Shown: piece after piece, positions 9,238 to 23,036 of the stretch
Position numbering within the stretch: the first letter of the stretch is position 1
How the letters are laid out: every line of letters begins with the position of its first letter
NCBI RefSeq assembly: GCF_032452875.1
Contig: NW_026893842.1
Coordinates: 1 to 64,000 of the forward strand
DNA length: 64,000 nt
Source of the DNA: Bos javanicus
Lineage: Eukaryota; Chordata; Mammalia; Artiodactyla; Bovidae
Direction: 5' to 3'
The notes under the pieces: generated by a model
Database searches by the model: none
The model's input: the letters and a program-made list of their open reading frames with translations, nothing else
Told to the model about the DNA's origin: nothing
Translations under genes and position numbers: made by a program

Positions 9238-10835
9238 GCTAATCCCTTGATTCAGCAGACCCTGATCACGTGACTGAGCAGGCCCTGATCACGTGGCTGA
9301 GCATGCACTGATCACGTGACTGAGCATGCACTGATCACGTGACTGAGAGGCACTGATCACGTGACTGAGAGGCACTGATCACGTGACTGAGCATGCACTG
9401 ATCACGTGACTGAGAGGCACTGATCACGTGACTGAGAGGCGCTGATCACGTGACTGAGGGGCGCTGATCACGTGACTGAGAGGCGCTGATCACGTGGCTA
9501 TCATGCACTGATCACGTGCTTCAGGAGGCAATAATCAAAGAGCTGAGCAGGCACTAATCACTTGGCTAAGAGGGCACTAATCACGGAGAGGAGCAGGAAA
9601 TCGTCAAGGAGCTGAGCAAACTGTAATGAAGTGGTTAAGCAGACTCTAAACACGTGACGCAGCAGGCTCTACACCCGTGACTGAGCAGACACAATTTGGG
9701 CAGCTCAGCAGACACCAATGGTGCAGCTCAGCAGACACAAATGGTGCAGCTCAGCAGACACCAATCATGCAGCTCAGCAGGCAATACTCATGGAGCTGAG
9801 CAGGCAGGAATCACTCAGCTCAGCAGGCAAAGATCAAGGAGCTGAGCAGGCACTCTCGCAGCTCAGCTGGCAAAAATCAAGGAGCTGAGCAGACTGCCAT
9901 TAAGTGGCTAAGCAGACTCTAAACACGTGACTCAGCAGGCTTGACACCCGTGACTGAGCACACACGAATCTTGCAGCCCAGCAGACAATACTCCTGGAGC
10001 TGAGCAGGCAGGAATCACGCAGCTCAGCAGACAGTAATCAAGGAGCTGAGCAGGCACGAATCACGCAGCTCAGCAGGCAATAATCCTGGAGCTGAGCAAG
10101 CAGGAATCACGCAGCTCAGCAGGCAATAATCAAGAAGCAGAGCAGGCAGGAATCAGGCAGCTCAGCAGCCAATAAGCAAGAAGCTAGCAGTCAGGAATCG
10201 CGCAGCTCAGCAGGCAATAATCATGGAGCTGAGCTGGCAGGAATCACGCAACTCAGCAGGCAATACTCACGGACCTGAGCAGGCAGGAATCACGCAACTT
10301 AGCAGGCAATAATAATTGGAGCTGAAGGCTGTAATGAACTGGATAAGCAGACTCTAATCACGTGATTCAGCCGGCTCCTCTCTGGGGACTGAGCAGGCAC
10401 TTATTATGCAGCTCAGCAAGCAAAAATCATGGAGCTGAGCAAGCAGGAATCACGCAGCTCAGCAGGCAATAATCATGGAGCTGAGCAAACAGGAATCACG
10501 CAGCTCAGCATGCAATAATCAAGAAGCTGAGCAGGCAGGAATCACGCAGCTCAGCAGGCAATAAATATGGAGCTGAGCAAGCAGGAATCACGCAGCTCAG
10601 CAGGCAATAATCAAGAAGCTGAGCAGGCAGGAATCACGCAGCTTAGCAGGCAATAATCATGGAGCTGAGCAGACTGTAATGAAGTGGCTAAGCAGACTCT
10701 AATCACGTCACTCAGCCGGCTCCTAACCCGGTCTTGAGCAGGCACTAATCACGCAGCTGAGCAGGGACTAATCACACAGCTGATCAGGCACGAGTCAGGC
10801 AGCTGAGCAGGGATTAAGCATGCAGCTGAGCAAGC
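9238..10835. repeat. HOR unit 7 (1598 bp, A)
   Basis: Twelve E-box monomers; both P and Q present. P carries a 3-base loss near 9851. It combines the two alternating unit types to its left, as expected from an exchange between them. Confidence 0.92.
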
Positions 10836-12409
10836 GCTAATCCCTTGATTCAGCAGACCCTGATCACGTGACTGAGCAGGCCCTGATCACGTGGCTGAGC
10901 ATGCACTGATCACGTGACTGAGCATGCACTGATCACGTGACTGAGAGGCACTGATCACGTGACTGAGAGGCACTGATCACGTGACTGAGCATGCACTGAT
11001 CACGTGACTGAGAGGCACTGATCACGTGACTGAGAGGCGCTGATCACGTGACTGAGGCGCTGATCACGTGACTGAGGGCGCTGATCACGTGACTGAGAGG
11101 CGCTGATCACGTGGCTATCATGCACTGATCACGTGCTTCAGGAGGCAATAATCAAAGAGCTGAGCAGGCACTAATCACTTGGCTAAGAGGGCACTAATCA
11201 CGGAGAGGAGCAGGAAATCGTCAAGGAGCTGAGCAAACTGTAATGAAGTGGTTAAGCAGACTCTAAACACGTGACGCAGCAGGCTCTACACCCGTGACTG
11301 AGCAGACACAATTTGGGCAGCTCAGCAGACACCAATGGTGCAGCTCAGCAGACACAAATGGTGCAGCTCAGCAGACACCAATCATGCAGCTCAGCAGGCA
11401 ATACTCATGGAGCTGAGCAGGCAGGAATCACTCAGCTCAGCAGGCAAAAATCAAGGAGCTGAGCAGACTGCCATTAAGAGGCTAAGCAGACTCTAAACAC
11501 GTGACTCAGCAGGCTTGACACCCGTGACTGAGCACACACGAATCTTGCAGCCCAGCAGACAATACTCCTGGAGCTGAGCAGGCAGGAATCACGCAGCTCA
11601 GCAGACAGTAATCAAGGAGCTGAGCAGGCACGAATCACGCAGCTCAGCAGGCAATAATCCTGGAGCTGAGCAAGCAGGAATCACGCAGCTCAGCAGGCAA
11701 TAATCAAGAAGCAGAGCAGGCAGGAATCAGGCAGCTCAGCAGCCAATAAGCAAGATGCTAGCAGTCAGGAATCGCGCAGCTCAGCAGGCAATAATCATGG
11801 AGCTGAGCTGGCAGGAATCACGCAACTCAGCAGGCAATACTCACGGACCTGAGCAGGCAGGAATCACGCAACTTAGCAGGCAATAATAATTGGAGCTGAA
11901 GGCTGTAATGAACTGGATAAGCAGACTCTAATCACGTGATTCAGCCGGCTCCTCTCTGGGGACTGAGCAGGCACTTATTATGCAGCTCAGCAAGCAAAAA
12001 TCATGGAGCTGAGCAAGCAGGAATCACGCAGCTCAGCAGGCAATAATCATGGAGCTGAGCAAACAGGAATCACGCAGCTCAGCATGCAATAATCAAGAAG
12101 CTGAGCAGGCAGGAATCACGCAGCTCAGCAGGCAATAAATATGGAGCTGAGCAAGCAGGAATCACGCAGCTCAGCAGGCAATAATCAAGAAGCTGAGCAG
12201 GCAGGAATCACGCAGCTTAGCAGGCAATAATCATGGAGCTGAGCAGACTGTAATGAAGTGGCTAAGCAGACTCTAATCACGTCACTCAGCCGGCTCCTAA
12301 CCCGGTCTTGAGCAGGCACTAATCACGCAGCTGAGCAGGGACTAATCACACAGCTGATCAGGCACGAGTCAGGCAGCTGAGCAGGGATTAAGCATGCAGC
12401 TGAGCAAGC
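10836..12409. repeat. HOR unit 8 (1574 bp, A)
   Basis: Thirteen E-box monomers, one more than usual: a 20 bp copy with spacer ACTGAGG follows monomer 8. P absent, but the remaining site reads GGCAAAAATC (near 11442), the sequence normally found at the P junction, so P was probably lost by recombination between its flanking repeats. Q present. Private change TTAAGAGGC near 11471. Confidence 0.92.
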
Positions 12410-13962
12410 GCTAATCCCTTGATTCAGCAGACCCTGATCACGTGACTGAGCAGGCCCTGATCACGTGGCTGAGCATGCACTGATCACGTGACTGAGCATG
12501 CACTGATCACGTGACTGAGAGGCACTGATCACGTGACTGAGAGGCACTGATCACGTGACTGAGCATGCACTGATCACGTGACTGAGAGGCACTGATCACG
12601 TGACTGAGAGGCGCTGATCACGTGACTGAGGCGCTGATCACGTGACTGAGAGGCGCTGATCACGTGGCTATCATGCACTGATCACGTGCTTCAGGAGGCA
12701 ATAATCAAAGAGCTGAGCAGGCACTAATCACTTGGCTAAGAGGGCACTAATCACGGAGAGGAGCAGGAAATCGTCAAGGAGCTGAGCAAACTGTAATGAA
12801 GTGGTTAAGCAGACTCTAAACACGTGACGCAGCAGGCTCTACACCCGTGACTGAGCAGACACAATTTGGGCAGCTCAGCAGACACCAATGGTGCAGCTCA
12901 GCAGACACAAATGGTGCAGCTCAGCAGACACCAATCATGCAGCTCAGCAGGCAATACTCATGGAGCTGAGCAGGCAGGAATCACTCAGCTCAGCAGGCAA
13001 AGATCAAGGAGCTGAGCAGACTGCCATTAAGTGGCTAAGCAGACTCTAAACACGTGACTCAGCAGGCTTGACACCCGTGACTGAGCACACACGAATCTTG
13101 CAGCCCAGCAGACAATACTCCTGGAGCTGAGCAGGCAGGAATCACGCAGCTCAGCAGACAGTAATCAAGGAGCTGAGCAGGCACGAATCACGCAGCTCAG
13201 CAGGCAATAATCCTGGAGCTGAGCAAGCAGGAATCACGCAGCTCAGCAGGCAATAATCAAGAAGCAGAGCAGGCAGGAATCAGGCAGCTCAGCAGCCAAT
13301 AAGCAAGAAGCTAGCAGTCAGGAATCGCGCAGCTCAGCAGGCAATAATCATGGAGCTGAGCTGGCAGGAATCACGCAACTCAGCAGGCAATACTCACGGA
13401 CCTGAGCAGGCAGGAATCACGCAACTTAGCAGGCAATAATAATTGGAGCTGAAGGCTGTAATGAACTGGATAAGCAGACTCTAATCACGTGATTCAGCCG
13501 GCTCCTCTCTGGGGACTGAGCAGGCACTTATTATGCAGCTCAGCAAGCAAAAATCATGGAGCTGAGCAAGCAGGAATCACGCAGCTCAGCAGGCAATAAT
13601 CATGGAGCTGAGCAAACAGGAATCACGCAGCTCAGCATGCAATAATCAAGAAGCTGAGCAGGCAGGAATCACGCAGCTCAGCAGGCAATAAATATGGAGC
13701 TGAGCAAGCAGGAATCACGCAGCTCAGCAGGCAATAATCAAGAAGCTGAGCAGGCAGGAATCACGCAGCTTAGCAGGCAATAATCATGGAGCTGAGCAGA
13801 CTGTAATGAAGTGGCTAAGCAGACTCTAATCACGTCACTCAGCCGGCTCCTAACCCGGTCTTGAGCAGGCACTAATCACGCAGCTGAGCAGGGACTAATC
13901 ACACAGCTGATCAGGCACGAGTCAGGCAGCTGAGCAGGGATTAAGCATGCAGCTGAGCAAGC
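12410..13962. repeat. HOR unit 9 (1553 bp, A)
   Basis: Twelve E-box monomers; P absent, Q present. Carries the short GAGGCGCTG spacer in the block. Otherwise canonical. Confidence 0.92.
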
Positions 13963-15516
13963 GCTAATCCCTTGATTCAGCAGACCCTGATCACGTGACT
14001 GAGCAGGCCCTGATCACGTGGCTGAGCATGCACTGATCACGTGACTGAGCATGCACTGATCACGTGACTGAGAGGCACTGATCACGTGACTGAGAGGCAC
14101 TGATCACGTGACTGAGCATGCACTGATCACGTGACTGAGAGGCACTGATCACGTGACTGAGAGGCGCTGATCACGTGACTGAGGGCGCTGATCACGTGAC
14201 TGAGAGGCGCTGATCACGTGGCTATCATGCACTGATCACGTGCTTCAGGAGGCAATAATCAAAGAGCTGAGCAGGCACTAATCACTTGGCTAAGAGGGCA
14301 CTAATCACGGAGAGGAGCAGGAAATCGTCAAGGAGCTGAGCAAACTGTAATGAAGTGGTTAAGCAGACTCTAAACACGTGACGCAGCAGGCTCTACACCC
14401 GTGACTGAGCAGACACAATTTGGGCAGCTCAGCAGACACCAATGGTGCAGCTCAGCAGACACAAATGGTGCAGCTCAGCAGACACCAATCATGCAGCTCA
14501 GCAGGCAATACTCATGGAGCTGAGCAGGCAGGAATCACTCAGCTCAGCAGGCAAAGATCAAGGAGCTGAGCAGACTGCCATTAAGTGGCTAAGCAGACTC
14601 TAAACACGTGACTCAGCAGGCTTGACACCCGTGACTGAGCACACACGAATCTTGCAGCCCAGCAGACAATACTCCTGGAGCTGAGCAGGCAGGAATCACG
14701 CAGCTCAGCAGACAGTAATCAAGGAGCTGAGCAGGCACGAATCACGCAGCTCAGCAGGCAATAATCCTGGAGCTGAGCAAGCAGGAATCACGCAGCTCAG
14801 CAGGCAATAATCAAGAAGCAGAGCAGGCAGGAATCAGGCAGCTCAGCAGCCAATAAGCAAGAAGCTAGCAGTCAGGAATCGCGCAGCTCAGCAGGCAATA
14901 ATCATGGAGCTGAGCTGGCAGGAATCACGCAACTCAGCAGGCAATACTCACGGACCTGAGCAGGCAGGAATCACGCAACTTAGCAGGCAATAATAATTGG
15001 AGCTGAAGGCTGTAATGAACTGGATAAGCAGACTCTAATCACGTGATTCAGCCGGCTCCTCTCTGGGGACTGAGCAGGCACTTATTATGCAGCTCAGCAA
15101 GCAAAAATCATGGAGCTGAGCAAGCAGGAATCACGCAGCTCAGCAGGCAATAATCATGGAGCTGAGCAAACAGGAATCACGCAGCTCAGCATGCAATAAT
15201 CAAGAAGCTGAGCAGGCAGGAATCACGCAGCTCAGCAGGCAATAAATATGGAGCTGAGCAAGCAGGAATCACGCAGCTCAGCAGGCAATAATCAAGAAGC
15301 TGAGCAGGCAGGAATCACGCAGCTTAGCAGGCAATAATCATGGAGCTGAGCAGACTGTAATGAAGTGGCTAAGCAGACTCTAATCACGTCACTCAGCCGG
15401 CTCCTAACCCGGTCTTGAGCAGGCACTAATCACGCAGCTGAGCAGGGACTAATCACACAGCTGATCAGGCACGAGTCAGGCAGCTGAGCAGGGATTAAGC
15501 ATGCAGCTGAGCAAGC
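13963..15516. repeat. HOR unit 10 (1554 bp, A)
   Basis: Twelve E-box monomers; P absent, Q present. This is the most frequent unit configuration and length in the window. Confidence 0.93.
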
Positions 15517-17003
15517 GCTAATCCCTTGATTCAGCAGACCCTGATCACGTGACTGAGCAGGCCCTGATCACGTGGCTGAGCATGCACTGATCACGTGACT
15601 GAGCATGCACTGATCACGTGACTGAGAGGCACTGATCACGTGACTGAGCATGCACTGATCACGTGACTGAGAGGCACTGATCACGTGACTGAGAGGCGCT
15701 GATCACGTGACTGAGGGGCGCTGATCACGTGACTGAGAGGCGCTGATCACGTGGCTATCATGCACTGATCACGTGCTTCAGGAGGCAATAATCAAAGAGC
15801 TGAGCAGGCACTAATCACTTGGCTAAGAGGGCACTAATCACGGAGAGGAGCAGGAAATCGTCAAGGAGCTGAGCAAACTGTAATGAAGTGGTTAAGCAGA
15901 CTCTAAACACGTGACGCAGCAGGCTCTACACCCGTGACTGAGCAGACACAATTTGGGCAGCTCAGCAGACACCAATGGTGCAGCTCAGCAGACACAAATG
16001 GTGCAGCTCAGCAGACACCAATCATGCAGCTCAGCAGGCAATACTCATGGAGCTGAGCAGGCAGGAATCACTCAGCTCAGCAGGCAAAGATCAAGGAGCT
16101 GAGCAGGCACGAATCTCGCAGCTCAGCTGGCAAAAATCAAGGAGCTGAGCAGACTGCCATTAAGTGGCTAAGCAGACTCTAAACACGTGACTCAGCAGGC
16201 TTGACACCCGTGACTGAGCACACACGAATCTTGCAGCCCAGCAGACAATACTCCTGGAGCTGAGCAGGCAGGAATCACGCAGCTCAGCAGACAGTAATCA
16301 AGGAGCTGAGCAGGCACGAATCACGCAGCTCAGCAGGCAATAATCCTGGAGCTGAGCAAGCAGGAATCACGCAGCTCAGCAGGCAATAATCAAGAAGCAG
16401 AGCAGGCAGGAATCAGGCAGCTCAGCAGCCAATAAGCAAGAAGCTAGCAGTCAGGAATCGCGCAGCTCAGCAGGCAATAATCATGGAGCTGAGCTGGCAG
16501 GAATCACGCAACTCAGCAGGCAATACTCACGGACCTGAGCAGGCAGGAATCACGCAACTTAGCAGGCAATAATAATTGGAGCTGAAGGCTGTAATGAACT
16601 GGATAAGCAGACTCTAATCACGTGATTCAGCCGGCTCCTCTCTGGGGACTGAGCAGGCACTTATTATGCAGCTCAGCAAGCAAAAATCATGGAGCTGAGC
16701 AAGCAGGAATCACGCAGCTCAGCAGGCAATAATCATGGAGCTGAGCAAACAGGAATCACGCAGCTCAGCAGGCAATACTCAAGAAGCTGAGCAGGCAGGA
16801 ATCACGCAGCTCAGCAGGCAATAATCATGGAGCTGAGCAGACTGTAATGAAGTGGCTAAGCAGACTCTAATCACGTCACTCAGCCGGCTCCTAACCCGGT
16901 CTTGAGCAGGCACTAATCACGCAGCTGAGCAGGGACTAATCACACAGCTGATCAGGCACGAGTCAGGCAGCTGAGCAGGGATTAAGCATGCAGCTGAGCA
17001 AGC
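15517..17003. repeat. HOR unit 11 (1487 bp, A)
   Basis: Eleven E-box monomers, one 22 bp copy fewer; P present, Q absent. Tail reads GCAATACTCAAGAAGC near 16772, a variant shared only with neighbouring unit 12 among nearby units. Confidence 0.92.
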
Positions 17004-18443
17004 GCTAATCCCTTGATTCAGCAGACCCTGATCACGTGACTGAGCAGGCCCTGATCACGTGGCTGAGCATGCACTGATCACGTGACTGAGCATGCACTGA
17101 TCACGTGACTGAGAGGCACTGATCACGTGACTGAGAGGCACTGATCACGTGACTGAGCATGCACTGATCACGTGACTGAGAGGCACTGATCACGTGACTG
17201 AGGGCGCTGATCACGTGACTGAGAGGCGCTGATCACGTGGCTATCATGCACTGATCACGTGCTTCAGGAGGCAATAATCAAAGAGCTGAGCAGGCACTAA
17301 TCACTTGGCTAAGAGGGCACTAATCACGGAGAGGAGCAGGAAATCGTCAAGGAGCTGAGCAAACTGTAATGAAGTGGTTAAGCAGACTCTAAACACGTGA
17401 CGCAGCAGGCTCTACACCCGTGACTGAGCAGACACAATTTGGGCAGCTCAGCAGACACCAATGGTGCAGCTCAGCAGACACAAATGGTGCAGCTCATCAG
17501 ACACCAATCATGCAGCTCAGCAGGCAATACTCATGGAGCTGAGCAGGCAGGAATCACTCAGCTCAGCAGGCAAAGATCAAGGAGCTGAGCAGACTGCCAT
17601 TAAGTGGCTAAGCAGACTCTAAACACGTGACTCAGCAGGCTTGACACCCGTGACTGAGCACACACGAATCTTGCAGCCCAGCAGACAATACTCCTGGAGC
17701 TGAGCAGGCAGGAATCACGCAGCTCAGCAGACAGTAATCAAGGAGCTGAGCAGGCACGAATCACGCAGCTCAGCAGGCAATAATCCTGGAGCTGAGCAAG
17801 CAGGAATCACGCAGCTCAGCAGGCAATAATCAAGAAGCAGAGCAGGCAGGAATCAGGCAGCTCAGCAGCCAATAAGCAAGAAGCTAGCAGTCAGGAATCG
17901 CGCAGCTCAGCAGGCAATAATCATGGAGCTGAGCTGGCAGGAATCACGCAACTCAGCAGGCAATACTCACGGACCTGAGCAGGCAGGAATCACGCAACTT
18001 AGCAGGCAATAATAATTGGAGCTGAAGGCTGTAATGAACTGGATAAGCAGACTCTAATCACGTGATTCAGCCGGCTCCTCTCTGGGGACTGAGCAGGCAC
18101 TTATTATGCAGCTCAGCAAGCAAAAATCATGGAGCTGAGCAAGCAGGAATCACGCAGCTCAGCAGGCAATAATCATGGAGCTGAGCAAACAGGAATCACG
18201 CAGCTCAGCAGGCAATACTCAAGAAGCTGAGCAGGCAGGAATCACGCAGCTCAGCAGGCAATAATCATGGAGCTGAGCAGACTGTAATGAAGTGGCTAAG
18301 CAGACTCTAATCACGTCACTCAGCCGGCTCCTAACCCGGTCTTGAGCAGGCACTAATCACGCAGCTGAGCAGGGACTAATCACACAGCTGATCAGGCACG
18401 AGTCAGGCAGCTGAGCAGGGATTAAGCATGCAGCTGAGCAAGC
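17004..18443. repeat. HOR unit 12 (1440 bp, A)
   Basis: Eleven E-box monomers; P and Q both absent, making this the shortest A unit. CAGCTCATCAG near 17490 is shared with unit 14, and GCAATACTCAAG near 18212 with unit 11. Confidence 0.92.
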
Positions 18444-19950
18444 GCTAATCCCTTGATTCAGCAGACCCTGATCACGTGACTGAGCAGGCCCTGATCACGT
18501 GGCTGAGCATGCACTGATCACGTGACTGAGCATGCACTGATCACGTGACTGAGAGGCACTGATCACGTGACTGAGAGGCACTGATCACGTGACTGAGCAT
18601 GCACTGATCACGTGACTGAGAGGCACTGATCACGTGACTGAGAGGCGCTGATCACGTGACTGAGGCGCTGATCACGTGACTGAGAGGCGCTGATCACGTG
18701 GCTATCATGCACTGATCACGTGCTTCAGGAGGCAATAATCAAAGAGCTGAGCAGGCACTAATCACTTGGCTAAGAGGGCACTAATCACGGAGAGGAGCAG
18801 GAAATCGTCAAGGAGCTGAGCAAACTGTAATGAAGTGGTTAAGCAGACTCTAAACACGTGACGCAGCAGGCTCTACACCCGTGACTGAGCAGACACAATT
18901 TGGGCAGCTCAGCAGACACCAATGGTGCAGCTCAGCAGACACAAATGGTGCAGCTCAGCAGACACCAATCATGCAGCTCAGCAGGCAATACTCATGGAGC
19001 TGAGCAGGCAGGAATCACTCAGCTCAGCAGGCAAAGATCAAGGAGCTGAGCAGGCACGAATCTCGCAGCTCAGCTGGCAAAAATCAAGGAGCTGAGCAGA
19101 CTGCCATTAAGTGGCTAAGCAGACTCTAAACACGTGACTCAGCAGGCTTGACACCCGTGACTGAGCACACACGAATCTTGCAGCCCAGCAGACAATACTC
19201 CTGGAGCTGAGCAGGCAGGAATCACGCAGCTCAGCAGACAGTAATCAAGGAGCTGAGCAGGCACGAATCACGCAGCTCAGCAGGCAATAATCCTGGAGCT
19301 GAGCAAGCAGGAATCACGCAGCTCAGCAGGCAATAATCAAGAAGCAGAGCAGGCAGGAATCAGGCAGCTCAGCAGCCAATAAGCAAGAAGCTAGCAGTCA
19401 GGAATCGCGCAGCTCAGCAGGCAATAATCATGGAGCTGAGCTGGCAGGAATCACGCAACTCAGCAGGCAATACTCACGGACCTGAGCAGGCAGGAATCAC
19501 GCAACTTAGCAGGCAATAATAATTGGAGCTGAAGGCTGTAATGAACTGGATAAGCAGACTCTAATCACGTGATTCAGCCGGCTCCTCTCTGGGGACTGAG
19601 CAGGCACTTATTATGCAGCTCAGCAAGCAAAAATCATGGAGCTGAGCAAGCAGGAATCACGCAGCTCAGCAGGCAATAATCATGGAGCTGAGCAAACAGG
19701 AATCACGCAGCTCAGCAGGCAATAATCAAGAAGCTGAGCAGGCAGGAATCACGCAGCTCAGCAGGCAATAATCATGGAGCTGAGCAGACTGTAATGAAGT
19801 GGCTAAGCAGACTCTAATCACGTCACTCAGCCGGCTCCTAACCCGGTCTTGAGCAGGCACTAATCACGCAGCTGAGCAGGGACTAATCACACAGCTGATC
19901 AGGCACGAGTCAGGCAGCTGAGCAGGGATTAAGCATGCAGCTGAGCAAGC
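18444..19950. repeat. HOR unit 13 (1507 bp, A)
   Basis: Twelve E-box monomers; P present, Q absent. Short GAGGCGCTG spacer in the block. Confidence 0.92.
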
Positions 19951-21481
19951 GCTAATCCCTTGATTCAGCAGACCCTGATCACGTGACTGAGCAGGCCCTG
20001 ATCACGTGGCTGAGCATGCACTGATCACGTGACTGAGCATGCACTGATCACGTGACTGAGAGGCACTGATCACGTGACTGAGAGGCACTGATCACGTGAC
20101 TGAGCATGCACTGATCACGTGACTGAGAGGCACTGATCACGTGACTGAGGCGCTGATCACGTGACTGAGAGGCGCTGATCACGTGGCTATCATGCACTGA
20201 TCACGTGCTTCAGGAGGCAATAATCAAAGAGCTGAGCAGGCACTAATCACTTGGCTAAGAGGGCACTAATCACGGAGAGGAGCAGGAAATCGTCAAGGAG
20301 CTGAGCAAACTGTAATGAAGTGGTTAAGCAGACTCTAAACACGTGACGCAGCAGGCTCTACACCCGTGACTGAGCAGACACAATTTGGGCAGCTCAGCAG
20401 ACACCAATGGTGCAGCTCAGCAGACACAAATGGTGCAGCTCATCAGACACCAATCATGCAGCTCAGCAGGCAATACTCATGGAGCTGAGCAGGCAGGAAT
20501 CACTCAGCTCAGCAGGCAAAGATCAAGGAGCTGAGCAGACTGCCATTAAGTGGCTAAGCAGACTCTAAACACGTGACTCAGCAGGCTTGACACCCGTGAC
20601 TGAGCACACACGAATCTTGCAGCCCAGCAGACAATACTCCTGGAGCTGAGCAGGCAGGAATCACGCAGCTCAGCAGACAGTAATCAAGGAGCTGAGCAGG
20701 CACGAATCACGCAGCTCAGCAGGCAATAATCCTGGAGCTGAGCAAGCAGGAATCACGCAGCTCAGCAGGCAATAATCAAGAAGCAGAGCAGGCAGGAATC
20801 AGGCAGCTCAGCAGCCAATAAGCAAGAAGCTAGCAGTCAGGAATCGCGCAGCTCAGCAGGCAATAATCATGGAGCTGAGCTGGCAGGAATCACGCAACTC
20901 AGCAGGCAATACTCACGGACCTGAGCAGGCAGGAATCACGCAACTTAGCAGGCAATAATAATTGGAGCTGAAGGCTGTAATGAACTGGATAAGCAGACTC
21001 TAATCACGTGATTCAGCCGGCTCCTCTCTGGGGACTGAGCAGGCACTTATTATGCAGCTCAGCAAGCAAAAATCATGGAGCTGAGCAAGCAGGAATCACG
21101 CAGCTCAGCAGGCAATAATCATGGAGCTGAGCAAACAGGAATCACGCAGCTCAGCATGCAATAATCAAGAAGCTGAGCAGGCAGGAATCACGCAGCTCAG
21201 CAGGCAATAAATATGGAGCTGAGCAAGCAGGAATCACGCAGCTCAGCAGGCAATAATCAAGAAGCTGAGCAGGCAGGAATCACGCAGCTTAGCAGGCAAT
21301 AATCATGGAGCTGAGCAGACTGTAATGAAGTGGCTAAGCAGACTCTAATCACGTCACTCAGCCGGCTCCTAACCCGGTCTTGAGCAGGCACTAATCACGC
21401 AGCTGAGCAGGGACTAATCACACAGCTGATCAGGCACGAGTCAGGCAGCTGAGCAGGGATTAAGCATGCAGCTGAGCAAGC
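19951..21481. repeat. HOR unit 14 (1531 bp, A)
   Basis: Eleven E-box monomers; P absent, Q present. Shares the CTCATCAG variant (near 20440) with unit 12, two units away. Confidence 0.92.
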
Positions 21482-23036
21482 GCTAATCCCTTGATTCAGC
21501 AGACCCTGATCACGTGACTGAGCAGGCCCTGATCACGTGGCTGAGCATGCACTGATCACGTGACTGAGCATGCACTGATCACGTGACTGAGAGGCACTGA
21601 TCACGTGACTGAGAGGCACTGATCACGTGACTGAGCATGCACTGATCACGTGACTGAGAGGCACTGATCACGTGACTGAGAGGCGCTGATCACGTGACTG
21701 AGGGGCGCTGATCACGTGACTGAGAGGCGCTGATCACGTGGCTATCATGCACTGATCACGTGCTTCAGGAGGCAATAATCAAAGAGCTGAGCAGGCACTA
21801 ATCACTTGGCTAAGAGGGCACTAATCACGGAGAGGAGCAGGAAATCGTCAAGGAGCTGAGCAAACTGTAATGAAGTGGTTAAGCAGACTCTAAACACGTG
21901 ACGCAGCAGGCTCTACACCCGTGACTGAGCAGACACAATTTGGGCAGCTCAGCAGACACCAATGGTGCAGCTCAGCAGACACAAATGGTGCAGCTCAGCA
22001 GACACCAATCATGCAGCTCAGCAGGCAATACTCATGGAGCTGAGCAGGCAGGAATCACTCAGCTCAGCAGGCAAAGATCAAGGAGCTGAGCAGACTGCCA
22101 TTAAGTGGCTAAGCAGACTCTAAACACGTGACTCAGCAGGCTTGACACCCGTGACTGAGCACACACGAATCTTGCAGCCCAGCAGACAATACTCCTGGAG
22201 CTGAGCAGGCAGGAATCACGCAGCTCAGCAGACAGTAATCAAGGAGCTGAGCAGGCACGAATCACGCAGCTCAGCAGGCAATAATCCTGGAGCTGAGCAA
22301 GCAGGAATCACGCAGCTCAGCAGGCAATAATCAAGAAGCAGAGCAGGCAGGAATCAGGCAGCTCAGCAGCCAATAAGCAAGAAGCTAGCAGTCAGGAATC
22401 GCGCAGCTCAGCAGGCAATAATCATGGAGCTGAGCTGGCAGGAATCACGCAACTCAGCAGGCAATACTCACGGACCTGAGCAGGCAGGAATCACGCAACT
22501 TAGCAGGCAATAATAATTGGAGCTGAAGGCTGTAATGAACTGGATAAGCAGACTCTAATCACGTGATTCAGCCGGCTCCTCTCTGGGGACTGAGCAGGCA
22601 CTTATTATGCAGCTCAGCAAGCAAAAATCATGGAGCTGAGCAAGCAGGAATCACGCAGCTCAGCAGGCAATAATCATGGAGCTGAGCAAACAGGAATCAC
22701 GCAGCTCAGCATGCAATAATCAAGAAGCTGAGCAGGCAGGAATCACGCAGCTCAGCAGGCAATAAATATGGAGCTGAGCAAGCAGGAATCACGCAGCTCA
22801 GCAGGCAATAATCAAGAAGCTGAGCAGGCAGGAATCACGCAGCTTAGCAGGCAATAATCATGGAGCTGAGCAGACTGTAATGAAGTGGCTAAGCAGACTC
22901 TAATCACGTCACTCAGCCGGCTCCTAACCCGGTCTTGAGCAGGCACTAATCACGCAGCTGAGCAGGGACTAATCACACAGCTGATCAGGCACGAGTCAGG
23001 CAGCTGAGCAGGGATTAAGCATGCAGCTGAGCAAGC
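21482..23036. repeat. HOR unit 15 (1555 bp, A)
   Basis: Canonical: 12 E-box monomers, P absent, Q present. The one-base difference from 1554 is the GAGGGGCG versus GAGGGCG spacer in the block. Confidence 0.92.
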
